Source: Buxus sempervirens
Taxonomy: Eukaryota > Streptophyta > Magnoliopsida > Buxales > Buxaceae
Assembly: GCA_947561395.2 (NCBI GenBank)
Contig: OX387190.1
Coordinates: 14,130,858 to 14,194,857, forward strand
Reading direction: 5' to 3'
DNA length: 64,000 bases
The translations under genes and the position numbers were made by a program. The first letter of the stretch is position 1. The number at the start of each line of letters is the position of its first letter. Under the pieces are notes generated by a model. That model was not told the origin of the DNA, did not search any database, and saw only the letters and a list, made by a program, of their open reading frames with translations. Positions 11,585 through 22,989 of this stretch are shown here, piece by piece.

Positions 11585-11596
11585 GCTTTGATACCA
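11585..11596 (-). other. Primer binding site of copia S (initiator tRNA-Met)
   Basis: On the minus strand it reads TGGTATCAAAGC, one mismatch from the usual TGGTATCAGAGC complement of initiator tRNA-Met. It lies two bases inside the 5' LTR. Confidence 0.88.
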
Positions 11597-11598
11597 CT

Positions 11599-12632
11599 TG
11601 AAAGAGTAGAGGACTACTCTTAAGGTCCACGATCTATAACGATTCAGAATTTAACAATTGCGGAAACAGTACACAAAGAATTATACGAGGAAACCTGGAT
11701 CCAGATCCAGGAAAAACCTCGAGTCTATATGAGGCGACTAACCCTTCAAAATCCACTATTGAATGAGAAGACAATTACAAAGGAGAACATACTTAACCTT
11801 TACAATTTGACTCACTCAACAGCAATCCACAGTTCGAATCCACGAACTGCTACACAGCTTGAATCCACAAGCTGCAGAACACGATCAGTCCAGATCGCAA
11901 ACAATCACTCTCCAGTGATCCACAGTTCGAATCCACGAACTGCAACACAGCTTGAATCCACAAGCTGCAGGACACGATCAATCCAGATCGCAGCAATCCT
12001 CTCAGAATCCACTGAGACGATCCAATGCAGTAGGAATTCACCTACGCATCAATCAAGGTCGATCACCAGTCCAGGCGATCACACGATCAGATGAAGTTCC
12101 GAATTGAAGAAGAATCCACTGTCTTCAATTCCAGGCGATCTATCTCAGATCTCCCCCTCACTCGATCGCCGACTCTCTAAAGAAAATTTGATCGAATCTC
12201 AAACACCTCAAGATTCGAAAAACAAATGATCCAAAGAAAAAGTCCTAATTAAAAATTACAACTCGTCTATTTAAAGAATAAAACACAGATCGCGTCGAGC
12301 GCTGGTAGCGTCGTGAAGCGATCGAAGTAGACGGCTGGTAGCGAACTCATGTCCCGCTCAGAGTGAGTTGAATCTGTTAAACGCGCGCTGCTAGCGAGCT
12401 GCTAGCGGGAGAGTACGCGGCAGGTGCACGATCCTTGCTTTCGACACACGAATTCCCTTATGCGCTACCAGCGGGGTGGCAGCGGCGTGGTAGCAGTGTG
12501 GTGGCACCAACTTCTTCTTCTTTACTGAATTTACTGAATTTTCATTGTTTAATCTGCACATCTTGAAGCTTCATTAGAAACATAATTTGTCAATCATTTG
12601 CCATAACAGGAGTGTGAGTTTTCACACTTACA
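11599..12632 (-). repeat. 5' LTR of copia S
   Basis: Same length as the left LTR, with seven substitutions between them. Includes the promoter, the class 4 palindromes (12300-12496) and the hairpin array (11830-12131). At the hairpin corresponding to 2943-2958 this copy keeps the full stem GATCG, while the left copy has lost one pair by a G to A change. Confidence 0.95.
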
Positions 12633-12637
12633 AGTCC
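12633..12637. repeat. Target site duplication of copia S, right copy
   Basis: AGTCC, identical to 2562-2566. Confidence 0.95.
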
Positions 12638-13520
12638 GTAGACACCCCAGTCCACCCCGTCGGGTGACGGGTCCCGTGGGTTCCCTGGTTTGAGTTAGCT
12701 GACTTTGGTCTCACCCGATTCCTAATCCGATATGCACTTGGGTTAAGTCTGTCGGGACCTCCTGAGTGGTGTGGGTCCCTTTAATAGATTTTATCTTGCT
12801 TAATTTAGGTACTCTGAGTCTGACTGGGTGGGCCCCGTTGGAAGGCCCGCGGTGTCTTAGGTGGGCTTGGGTAAGCCCAAGTGCCCCTGATGGGCTTCTG
12901 TCTAACCTAGGAGGTCCTGTGGGCTTTGGTGGAGTGAATTGATTTTACTTAGTTTTAAGTTGGAGCCTTATGTGATTTTCATGCAATAAGTGGGTCTGCA
13001 TTGACTTGCGGGCTCCTAGGTGGGCCCCCATGTTGGTTGCCAAAAAGGTTTTCAATTTATCTTATTTAAATTTGCCAAGATGTTGTGGACATTTGGGCTT
13101 GGGGCCCGTAATCCAACTTTGGGCTTGAAAGACCAAAATTCCATGAAGTTAGGGTTTGAACCCTTCCTTGGTTTAGTTAATGGGCTTTGGTGGGCCCGAA
13201 AGGCCCTTGCCCTGGGTCTCGGCCAAACCAAGCAACTTAAATATCATTCCACACATCAAGGTTCGGGTGGGCCGCATTGGGTTTGGCCCGCCCGGTTTAA
13301 TTAGCTAATTTTTACTTAGCTTGTTTATTTTGCATGCTTTAGGATTTATTGGGCTTGGTGGGCCCTGTTGGAAGGCCCACGGGTATTCCGAGTTGGGCCT
13401 GCGGTCCATGTCCCAAGTTGGGTTTCCGGGTGACCCGGAAACCCTATTGGTTCACTTGGTTTGGTTCAAACCATCACAAAATTCGGCAAGGAACCCCAAA
13501 AAACATAAAAATTGTATTTA
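12638..13520 (-). repeat. TGGGCC-rich part of LTR D
   Basis: Part of the 3' portion of LTR D. It is studded with TGGGCC/GGCCCA hexamers, resembling site II motifs of plant promoters. LTR C has an equivalent tract at 27030-27480. The open frames at 13020-13563 are low-complexity by-products of these repeats, not genes. Confidence 0.55.
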
Positions 13521-13524
13521 TGTG

Positions 13525-13590
13525 TGTATCTGGCCTGAGTTGCCGGATATACGCAGGCCATAGGTGATCTGGCCTGAGTTGCCGGATCAC
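13525..13590 (-). promoter_or_regulatory. Second class 1 palindrome pair in LTR D, downstream of promoter
   Basis: Two sites start 39 bp apart (13525 and 13564). Both keep the centre GCCTGAGTTGC and the CGG half, with CTG in place of CCG. The outer arms differ: TGTAT against GGATA-type arms in the first, GGTGAT against ATCACC in the second, so the second keeps the palindrome with other bases. They lie about 1.8 kb downstream of the TATA box, in the presumed transcribed part. Confidence 0.65.
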
Positions 13591-15367
13591 CCCAAAAATG
13601 GCCTTTTTCGGGCCTTGGCCATTGGGGTGGTTTCCAGGGGCTTCCTAGGGCCTTTTACTAGTCATGTGGGCCCTTAAGTGGGCCCACACTGGTTCAGGTT
13701 TTGAGGTTTATCCGCTTGGCTTCTTTTCTTGGTTTTCTAGCAATGGAAAATGGAGAGAGGAGAGGGTGAAGAGGTTACTGCCTTCACCTCTCTCCAGCAA
13801 CCAGCAGCATGCTTAGTTTTAATACACAAAAAAAAACAGCACTTGCACAAGGGGATTTACCAGGCCTACCACGCATGGGGGAGGCGCGCCAAGGATGTGA
13901 GTGCTGTTGCTGCCTCCAGCAGCAGCTCAGGTGAGCCATGTTAGGGGGCTTAGGACGACAGGAGCATGGTTTTACAGTCCTAGGCAGCAGGTGATCACTC
14001 AACAACAACAAAACACAGCCAATGTCAATTAGCATGTTATTATAAAAAAAAAAAAAAAAGAAAACTCATGCTTAGACACGCGAACAGCAAATTGAGATAA
14101 GGGATCATGGAGCATGCTTGCATACACATGTATAGAAGAAACAGCAGGCTATATGGAAAGAAAACAAAAAGGACATGCTATAGACAAAGGGGACAGCAAC
14201 TTTGACATCAAGTTCTAGGTGGGGGTTGGTGTGCTACCAAGGATGGGACATGTTGCTGTTGCCTCCAGCAGCAGCTTATTTAAGCCATGACAGTGGCTAA
14301 AGGGTAATGGGCTCATGCTTTCGGGCGCACAAATAACAATGCATGGTATGGGAAAACCTGCTGGAGAGGTGGGGTTGCTGCTGCTGTCTCCAGCAGCAGC
14401 TCAAGTGAGCCCCTCTAGCAAGTAAAAGGGGGCAAAGGGAGCATACATCAACACCCACAAAAAAAGCAAGGTTCATGGGGGGAAGGGAGCATGTATTCAT
14501 GCTCAATAACAGTAGCAACATAGGGCAAACAAGACACTAAAAAACTGAGGTTGCATGACCAAAAGAAAATCAGACTTACACCTAAACAGTAGGTAGTGCC
14601 ATACATCTCCTCTGGTAAACACTCATTCATATGCAAAGAAGAAACTCAACAAGAAATAGTCATGCAAAGAGAACACAAAAGGATAACCACTCATGCATCT
14701 CCACAACTTCTATCAAAACCTAACCCTGACCTCCATGCTCACGTGCAGAACATTTGAAGAAGGGAGAGAGGAGGGGGGGTTTAAAGGGGGGTACATTGGA
14801 TAGAGAAGGAAGGAACATGCTCCTAAAAAAAAACTTAAAATGAAACCAAGGACAGCAATTAAAGGACACTAACATGTGTAAAAAAGAGTTCTCTCGTCCT
14901 CTCAAGGACCCTAGGTGGGTTTCTTACCTGTGGTGGCTTTCATGCCATAGAAAAGATGGCAAATCATGCTCAAACCACCAAGCAAGAGAGCTCATGCAAA
15001 GGGAAGAAGACAAGCTTAAAAAAATATATTGTAGAAAAATCTGATTTTAACATATATGCCACACAATGTGGTGAAGAACCTTACCTGGTGGTTCTTGAGT
15101 TCCTAGGGAGGTGTATGACCTCTTTGCAGCAAAAGACCAGCTGGGAACTCCACCTCTTGACAGCAGCAGCAATGCCTCCCACTCTTGGTAGAGAACAAGT
15201 GAAGAGGAAGGAGAAGAAGAATGGTGGAAGTGATTTTGATCGGTCTTGGGAGGTGGTAGAAGGCTGAGGGAGTTGAAAGAGATAGGATTCGGAGGGGAGC
15301 AGGTGGGAGAAGGGAGCTGAAGAACAACCAAAAGAAGCCAACCCCCGGAAATGGGCTGCTGTTGGCA
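13591..15367 (-). other. Transcribed middle part of LTR D
   Basis: No supported gene. The part near 14950-15360 aligns in reverse with 63600-64000 of LTR D2. The short ORFs on both strands are not conserved between the two LTR copies. Confidence 0.5.
13901..14412 (-). repeat. Three dispersed Gln-codon-like hairpin repeats in LTR D
   Basis: Near-identical pieces at 13901-13937, 14251-14285 and 14373-14412 form GCTGCTG/CAGCAGC hairpins with a short C/T loop. The third has a perfect 10 bp stem. On the plus strand two are followed by a TCA[AG]GTGAGCC sequence. Function unknown; they are internal repeats of the LTR. Confidence 0.55.
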
Positions 15368-15633
15368 TTTTATAGGCCAACTTAATGTATCCGGCAACTC
15401 AGGCAGGATACACTAAGCCTTCTTCATAGCCGGCCTCTATGGCCGGTTACACAGGTGTCCCTTTGTATCCGCCATTAAATGCTGGATACAAAACACAATT
15501 ATTCGAAAATTAAATGCCGCCGCGAATTTGTCGGGTGATCGGGGCGAATCTCGCCGATCGATCTTCTTGTATCTGATGAATACTGTCGGATATACACAAG
15601 GGTATGTGTATCCGACATATTTGGTCGGATACA
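15368..15633 (-). promoter_or_regulatory. Promoter of LTR D: TATA box plus five class 1 palindromes
   Basis: TATA (CCTATAAAA on minus) at 15368-15376. Upstream are five 27 bp sites of form TGTATCCG-N11-CGGATACA at 15386-15412, 15425-15451, 15464-15490, 15568-15594 and 15607-15633, the second with weaker arms. Starts are spaced 39, 39, 104 and 39 bp. LTR D2 has five sites with the same 39/104/39/39 pattern in the other direction. The TATA-proximal site has the centre CCTGAGTT seen in several other LTRs here. Confidence 0.8.
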
Positions 15634-16195
15634 AATCGAAAAAGTACGGATTTGCCCTTCGACTTGACCGATTCGACCGATTTGACACTTTTGAGCAATT
15701 ACGGATTGGTCCATGCGAATTTTGGTTTAGTCCCTGAGATTTTTAGTGACTTTTGGATATTTAAGATTTAGTCCCTGAGATATTTTGCTGCGTTGGCTGC
15801 CACGTGTGCAGTTTCCGGTTTTGCTGCTCGGAAACTTCGACAGCTCATATCTCCTTCATCCGAACTCCGATTTGAGCAAACTCAATTGCGTTAGACTCGT
15901 ATCGGAGCCCTCTATCCAATGACATAGGGCTAAGCCCTTGGCACGGGGTTCGAGGAAAAGTCAACTTTCGGCTCTCCTTTAAGTTTGACCAGCCTGCCAA
16001 CCCTTCATTCGAACTCCGATTCCAGCAAACTCAGTTGCGTTGGACTCGTGTCGGGATTCTCTATCCATTGAGACAAAGCAAGGTGGCAAATTATCACTGG
16101 ATCAAAAAGTCAAATTTTCATCCCTTAGGGTTTGACTTTTTAGCCGGGTTTTACATTTTCGGCTTTTCCGGGAGCGCAAAAATGAGGTGCTTACA

Positions 16196-17254
16196 ACCAG
16201 AGCAGCCAATTCCACAACCACTGCCTGTCCAACCAGAGCAACAGTTGAGGATCCCTGCACCCCCTGTTAATCCATAGCAACAAATGATGGGAATGGAGCA
16301 CGGGGAAGAAGAGTTGCACCGAGCACAGGAACCAGCCGATGTTATAGCTCAAATGCAGGCCGATTTGCAAGCCCTAAAGGAACAAGTGCAGAATGCGAAC
16401 CGAGGTCTTGTGTCGAAAGAAGCCTCATTGGACAGATTGGGTTTCTTCCCTGATTTGCAACTTCCGCCAAAGTTCAAATGCCCGGATTTTGTAAAATTTG
16501 ATGGAAGTGGGGATCCACTGTCACACTTAAGAGCATACTACGGAGACATGTGCTTGTATGCACATGATGAAAGAATCATGATCCAATTCTTCCAACGCTC
16601 GTTGACGGGATCAGCGCAGAGGTGGTTCGCCTGTCTGGACAGAAGCCAAATCAGGACATGGGATGACTTGGCAAGCACCTTTCTTGAGCACTTCAAATTT
16701 AATACTGAGGTCTTGCCCACCCGGATGGAACTCCAAAAGATGGCCAAGAAAAGCATTGAGTCCATCTGAGAGTATGCCAAGAGGTGGAGAGAAATGGCTA
16801 CCATGGTTCAACCTCCCATGCTTGAAAAAGAGATGGTAACCTTATTCATCTCGACGTTGGGGCAACCCTATTACACATTGCCGCTAGGGCAATTTGCTGC
16901 AAGTTTCGTAGACCTGGTGGTTGTAGCAGATAGAATAGAGGACGGAGTGAAATCCGACAGACTGGCGGGTTTTTCTGAATAGAAAAGAAGCCCTGTTAGT
17001 AGAAGAGGCACGAAAAGGAAGAAAGAGGACGAGACTTTTAATTACGTCCAGCCAAACAGACCTTTCCACTTTTCAGCACCAGACAGGAGGGAGAACCAAA
17101 ATACTGGCCAGGAAACATAGGCTACAAGACGGCCTAGGTGGACCAAAGAGGAATTCCAAGCAAGAGCGAATAGAGTGTTTACACCTCTCCCCTACCCAAT
17201 GCCAGAGCTACTTCCGACCCTGCTGAAGAAGGGATACTTGCAGAAGAAGCAGCC
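16196..17254 (+). pseudogene. Gag (5' part) of Tat-type gypsy element C
   Basis: Ty3/gypsy capsid domain with the P-x-K-F-K-C-P-D-F-x-K-F-D-G-x-G-D-P start and a W-F-x-x-L-D core, followed by a Q-P-P-M-L-E-x-E-M segment typical of Tat-lineage Gag. The frame carries stops at 16275-16277, 16767-16769, about 16979-16981 and near 17118; several look like CAG or CGA changed by C-to-T decay. Left of 16196 the sequence is LTR D, so the Gag N-terminus lies beyond that insertion. On the right it is split by solo LTR E1 and resumes at 20028. The closest relative in the window is the Gag of element F (35889-37274). Confidence 0.85.
17250..17254. repeat. Target site duplication of solo LTR E1, left copy
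   Basis: CAGCC here and at 20023-20027 flank E1 exactly. Confidence 0.9.
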
Positions 17255-20022
17255 TGTAACGCCCCGGATCCGAGTCACGAAATAACACCGTAACTCATCC
17301 TCGGAGGTTAATTTAAAACACAGGATCACAATATCAGAGTGAAGGAAAACATGAATGCAATAATAGCTATATAACAGAGTGCGCTAAAATATTCCCAAAC
17401 TAAAATAAAACTCACATGTCCAAGTAACTACCCGCAAGTATCGAGCTCTCCAAGAGTATCTGAAAACAAAACAAAAGCAACGGGGTGAGATACGAATATC
17501 CCAGTGAGCAGCACATGCATGCACAAATACATTTATTTCAGTTCTAAAACATGCCACGGTTATAAACCATATACAATGATGATAACACACATATTCCGAA
17601 TAATCCGACTAAACTTCAATAATCCAATTCATATCAGTGCGGAAAGCCATCAGGTAAATCAAGCAATAACAATCCGTTTCCAATCCCGAAGATATCGATA
17701 AAATAATGATTAACTGACAACAACATAGCAATTAACCATAATTTCGTATCTCAAGATATAATTTCAGATATACCAATGTCATATAACACAAAGTCTTCTC
17801 ATAACCATGCCCACACCTCCAAATGTATATCCGGCCTACTCAGGGTTTCGGATATTGAAATGACTGCGTCATCCAATGCAGGCCTACTCCCCGGGCTTCT
17901 GCATTGACAACCAGGCCTACTCAGGGTTTCTGGTTGCTCTACACCGGCGGGAGGTACAATACCCAATAATCGGTAAACAATATTCTATGAACCATAAATA
18001 CCAACAAACCAGCGAATAAAACATATCACGTCAAACAAAATCAAATACCAACATTGGTCAATGTCATGTAGTTGTTTACATTGGTTAATTGACATGCCAA
18101 GGCGACATCCACCCCTCCATGTACACAGTTCCGGCCTACTCAGGGTTTCGGACACTCTGAAATGACGGCCTACTCAAGGTTTCGTCATCCAATGCAGGCC
18201 TACTCCCCGGGTTTCTGCATTGACAACCAGGCCTACTCAGGGTTTCTGGCTGCTCTACACCGGCAGTGGCAACACTCAAGGCCATGCAATTACACCAACG
18301 AAGCAATAACATCACATTACTAAGCTTAGACTCTGGATCTAGGACAAGCTAAACCAAAACAGTAAATCATCGTATAATCTCAATTCCAACATCAAAATAA
18401 AACCATTCATTCCACATCATGTATAACTCATCACAGTTCATCACCTGTCCCTCTGGACCAAGCAGTACCTCAAGTACTTTCAGTATTTTCTCATTTCCGT
18501 AACACATGCCATTTGGAAATAAAACTCAATTATTCATACCAAGAAAATCTTTACAATACATTCAGAATTATCCAAACAAGTGAAACCACAATTTAATAAT
18601 TTCTCAATCAAAACAGTGTATAAAACAGAGGGAAACTAACTAGGAACTCCTAGTGTTTTGGTATCCGGCACAACACTTACAAATAACCTAAACTCAACCT
18701 TGGAAGCTTTTAAGAATTTCACTAAATTTTCCTCTAATAATTGAATAGGCAAAGTAGGTTCCAAAGTCCCCAAACAAGTGAATAGTTAAGTGGTTTAACC
18801 CTCAAGTCATCAAACACCCCTTGGTTCAGTCAAAATTCCAATTCGGTAAGTGTATTGGACTATGCGCTCACCTCCTGAAGTGAGCGCCAGGTGAGCGCCG
18901 AGTGAGCGGATAGAATTTAGGTTAAAATTCGACTATGCGCTCACTCGATATCAAGTGAGTGCCAGGTGGGCGGGAAGTGGGCGCGAGGTCGGCGCCAGCT
19001 TCGCGCGAGATTCGTGTATCATTTTTAAGTGAGCGCGAGCTGAGCGCCAAGTGGGCGCCAGCTCGGCGGATGGTACATTTTTAAAGGGCGCCTACTTCGA
19101 AGTGAGCGCCAAGTTGGCGGATACTCACTGCGATTTCCGACTCTCTGTTATTTCCAGATCTCCAACTCTGGCTGATCTTTTTCGGTCTGTAATTGTTCTA
19201 ATAGTCTCCTAATATCCCCAGAATACTTCCCAACCAGTTTTGAATTTAATCTAAACACATTTCTATTCAAGTTGTAATTCACTCTCATGCTCGGACTCAT
19301 GCTATTCCAGAAAACTCAGAAGACAACCATGCATCAGAATACATTCACGAATAAACTTAAACCTCAGTTGTAAATCAATGCTACTCACCGGTATTGAAGA
19401 TCTTCTTCAAGCTTCCAGTCATCTTGAGGGAGTTCTCTCGTGACCCAAGCTGCTCGGCCGCCGCCCTAATTTCAGAGCAGCAACCTTTCCCCAATCTCCG
19501 AAAAATTTTACATTAGTTACCTATTTATAGACATCGCAAGGGTTTAACCTAATTCACCCTCGATGTTTAATTAACCCTCAGAATCCCCTTTCTACCCCTC
19601 ATTCAACTTGGGCTTTCCCGGATTTACTTATTTGCTAATTCCTATTTACTACCATATTTTTAAGTTCGATAATTAATTACGTATTAATATTCCACCTCAT
19701 TCTCTTTGACAACTAATGACCACAAATCTCTAGCAATAAATAAATTTTGATTAAACCTGTCCATAAATCCTTGTGTTCATACTTTTGCATATATTTTATT
19801 TTATCTACTATTTTATATTGTTTATTTTTTTTCTACTCAAAACCTAATTTCCCCTTTAGTATATATACCTTCCATACGTATTGCCACTTGACAACCTTTG
19901 AAAATCATTGATTCCGTGTACGCTCGTCCACCGAAATCCCTACGTATACCCGCATCTACTTAAGCTTATTCGCCCACATAAATAATAAAAAAAAACTCCT
20001 TAGAAAATATCGGGGTTTTACA
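17255..20022 (-). mobile_element. Solo LTR E1 (gypsy, about 2.8 kb)
   Basis: Bounded by TG and CA with the 5 bp duplication CAGCC. On the minus strand it starts TGTAAAACCCCGAT and ends CGGGGCGTTACA, the same termini as E2 (31209-34212), so both belong to one family. A minus-strand TATA (CTATAAATAG) lies at 19521-19530. The U3 side has GAGCGC-type inverted repeats at about 18858-19100. No coding sequence or internal region is present, so this is a solo LTR left by LTR-LTR recombination. It splits the Gag of element C. Confidence 0.9.
17827..18252 (-). repeat. Constant-loop, variable-stem hairpin array in E1
   Basis: Seven hairpins carry the loop GCCTACTCAGGGTTT or a close variant between different complementary stems: ATATCCG (17827-17855), AATGCAG (17875-17905 and 18191-18221), CAACCAG (17908-17936 and 18224-18252), TCCG (18130-18152) and ATGACG (18162-18188). 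The order is partly duplicated, 17827-17936 against 18130-18252. They lie 1.3-1.7 kb downstream of the E1 TATA box, in presumed transcribed sequence. Confidence 0.75.
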
Positions 20023-21073
20023 CAGCCGACCCACCTACCAACCAATAGTCCCAATTACAATGCTAATGAGCATTGCGAATATCACATGGGAGCTCCTGGT
20101 CATCATACCAATCGTTGCTGGGACTTGAGGCATGATGTACAAGACTTAATCGACAGCAAACGCATCTTCGTCGATCCCCAGTAGCAACTCCTGTAGCAGA
20201 GGTCCAGACTAATCCTCTTCCGGATCATAACAAGGCAACTACTAGTGGGCCAGTAAATCTTGTGAACAATTGTGATGGAAACCAGGGGCAGTTCAACCCA
20301 TCAGTACTCATTGGACGGCTAGGTCAGATAATAAGGGTGTACCTCCAGGAAGAAACCAAACCGCTAGTTGCGGTTACCATCTTGAAAGGAGATGATGAAG
20401 GCATGCCACCTACTTCTACTGAGGAATCTAAGGTTGGAAAGGGCTAGGATATCTACATCTGTGCCCTTAAGGATGACCCTCAAAGCAGTGAGGAGGTCAC
20501 AGGGCCCCGATGCCAGAACAATTGCGGATGGATTAGTAATTCTCCATCACCTCCAGCCAGAGAAGGAGCGGGCAGCTCTGCGGGATTCTGGTACCAGGGC
20601 AGGTCACCTGTTTTGGATTCATCGGTAGATAGTTCAGGAATCCCTCCTCAGATGTCAGCTGAATGGCCCCCTGATTGCATGTCTTCCACATTAGAGCCGA
20701 ACTTGTATTCCTTTATTGATCTACTATCACCCAAATCTAGGCCAGAATCCATCTCGACTGAGATGTGGCTGTGGCTTGGCCTACCTGGTGTCACGGTAGA
20801 AGGAGTACCTCCATCCACTCCTGAGCTCAGGAATTTTCCTGACCCATACGAGAGCTAGGATGAGAACCTCGAGGACACTTCATCAGTAGAGGAAGATCCA
20901 GATGAAGATATGGAAGATGCAGCGGCCTCAGATGAAAGTGATCCAGACGAATCCGTCAATATGATCACAGTTGGTGGAACTAAACCAGACGAGGCAGTTA
21001 AAGTCATCAAAAGCAAGACACCGCTTAAGAATTGGAGTGCTACGCCTTTCGCGATTCGCAAAGCCAACATCTG
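20023..21073 (+). pseudogene. Gag C-terminal part and linker of element C
   Basis: After the E1 insertion the frame continues with a C-x2-H-x4-G-H-x4-C knuckle-like motif at about 20075-20120 and then a D-L-I-D-S-K helix, as in Tat Gag, before a TAG at 20182-20184. Downstream are short open pieces, including an acidic Asp/Glu-rich tail ending at 21073, but no protease, RT, RNase H or integrase motif in any frame. Element C therefore appears to be a non-autonomous gag-only derivative. What the acidic tail was part of is unclear. Confidence 0.7.
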
Positions 21074-22989
21074 AAGGGAGGTTTGATTTGGTTTAATGCT
21101 TTTTGATGTAATTGCCTTTTAACTCTGCTTTTATGTACATATAAAAAAATAATAATAAATAAAAAAAAATGCAAGTGTTTGGTCGGTGATGACATTGCTC
21201 TGAGACCACACCTTTTGGCAGGACCATGATCATAAAAAGATGCCAAGTAGCTCAAAAATGTTTTCAGCTGGGTGCAGTATACTGTCTCGTGAGAACCTTG
21301 ACTGAGCCAAAGGCAACTCTTTCCTGATCTATGCCTTGATTTTTCTCCCAAACCCATCCTTGTACTGGGTCAGAACAACCTTAGAGAGGAAAAAGAAAAA
21401 CAAGAAAAAGAGAGAAAATGTCTAAACCAGCTAAGGACCGAGGTCGACTTAAGCAATCATGTCTTTAGGAAAGGATGAGAGGTCGTTTTTCATGCATCCT
21501 TAATCATAAGAACCGCTAGTCAAACACTTTGAGCCTGATTGTGTTATTCAAATACCTGTGTTGTGTCTAGCCACCCCACATTGGGGCAAAGCTGAAAAAA
21601 GAAATAAAAGGATGAATAGATTCCTGAATGGGTTTGCGTGAAATAATCCAATCAAGTTGTCACAACTTCTGTAAAAGGATGAAGGGCCATTTTTTGTTTT
21701 ATATCCCAAATTTCCAAAATCATATCCTTAGTTAAACCCCTTGAGCCTAACAATTTTCTTTCCTAACCTACTGAGTCAGATACCCTAAATATGGTGCTTG
21801 ACAAATAAAAAGGAAAGAAGAAATAAGGCAAGTGTGCAAAAGCAAAGAAAAGAAATCAGAAAGCACACTGGGGCATGCCAATCAAATCAAAAAGCAAAAA
21901 TCAACCCCCAGGCAAAAGGAAAAATCATAGGAGAAAAAGCAAAAGGCCTCAAAAGGAAAAGAAAAGAAAGTGAAATGGATAGTGTCAAAGTCCAAACAAT
22001 CAAGAAAATGGTAGAACATGACTCAACCCATCTACGAAAGAACTTTGAGCCGTATTCCCTTTCTTTCATAAACTAAAACCACAGCCTTCAATTTGTCCCA
22101 TCAAAAAGTCCTTTCTGATTACAGAAGAAGTAACGATCAAATTTGTGCAGATTTGTGATGAAGGAATATAAAAAGGAAGAACAAGCTTCGGCAAGATACA
22201 AAGGGAAACCTGAGAATGAGAAGATAAAAGCTTGAGCCTTATAACCTTTCATTTCTTAGACCTGAAACCAAGTTGAAGTTTCATCCCAATTTTAAGACCT
22301 CTCTGATCTATGAGGGAGTCATTCCAAATCAGAAAACCCCTACGACTCTTCCTCAAGTCGAGAAGGCCATGCTGTGAAGTGATGAAGCACTCGATATATG
22401 AAGAAGAAAGCAGAATAAAGAAATGCAGGGAAATTTGGCCCCTTTTCTAATTTTTGATTTACCACTTTTGTAAATAGAACAGGTTAGGTGTGCGAGGTCC
22501 TTCGGATGACGGACAGCAGCAAGGCAGCCTCATCCCTACTCCTTCATTCCTGAACCATCATCAGCCTTTACCTAACACCTAAAAAAAAAAAACTCTAAGT
22601 CCTGAATCTGCTGAAAGATAAAAGAAAGCCAAAAAACTAAAAATCACCTAAAAGCTTTAATGGAACAAACAAGAGGAAAAAAGAACATTGTTAAGTGTCT
22701 TGCATCAAAGTCAAAATAGGTTAGTGAACTTAAGTCAAATCCCATCCCTTTAAATTTGAATTAAAATCAAGAAATTGCTCCAAGAAGCCCGAAGTGGGTG
22801 AGCAAGCTTTGAAATCTTAGTGAAAACCATTTCGTGTTTTCACTGCTTTGGAGATCAATGTTTGCGTCTCCAACCCCATTTTATGAAAATCAAGAGGACT
22901 TAAGCTCGTTAATCATGTCAACAGAAATGCAAGGTGCAAAAATAAGGTTCTTTTTCTTCTTTGTCGTTCATCCCCAAGGTGACTTCGGC
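21074..22989 (+). other. 3' noncoding region of element C
   Basis: Purine-rich, AT-rich sequence with no recognisable domain. The 92-codon Lys-rich frame at 21798-22076 is low complexity and I do not call it a gene. Confidence 0.55.

Larger units (their letters stand above)
2567..12632 (-). mobile_element. Complete Ty1/copia element S, Sirevirus (SIRE/Maximus) type
   Basis: This 10,066 bp element has two 1,034 bp LTRs, a 5 bp target duplication, an initiator-tRNA-Met primer site, an intact 1,654-codon gag-pol, a separate downstream envelope-like ORF and a polypurine tract at the 3' LTR. Two CCHC knuckles in Gag, the RNase H sequence style and the extra ORF after pol all fit Sireviruses. The LTRs differ by seven substitutions and no indels by my base-by-base comparison (0.7 percent), so it is a recent insertion. 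It lies inside the 5' LTR of element D and runs antisense to the window. Nothing visible disables it, so it is a candidate autonomous element. Confidence 0.95.
2415..16195 (-). mobile_element. Giant 5' LTR of Tat/Ogre-like element D, interrupted by copia S
   Basis: On the minus strand the LTR starts TGTAAGCACC at 16195 and ends GCGCGCACA at 2415. Without the copia insertion and its 5 bp duplication it is about 3.7 kb. It matches LTR D2 (62800 onward) in opposite orientation along the available length, and its first 400 bp also resemble LTR C (23003). A TATA box lies at 15368-15376, with class 1 palindromes directly upstream (15386-15633) and two more far downstream (13525-13590). A block equal to the primer site, TGGCGACTCC, occurs near its end. 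The right flank ACCAG (16196-16200) is one copy of the expected target duplication; the partner is outside the window. Confidence 0.8.

Noticed and set aside
12638..12650. GTAGACACCCC after the copia element as a new LTR start
   Set aside because: It lacks the initial T, has no polypurine tract or partner and is continuous with LTR D across the copia insertion.
21798..22076. 92-codon Lys-rich frame in element C
   Set aside because: Purine-rich noncoding sequence before the 3' LTR; composition alone explains it.
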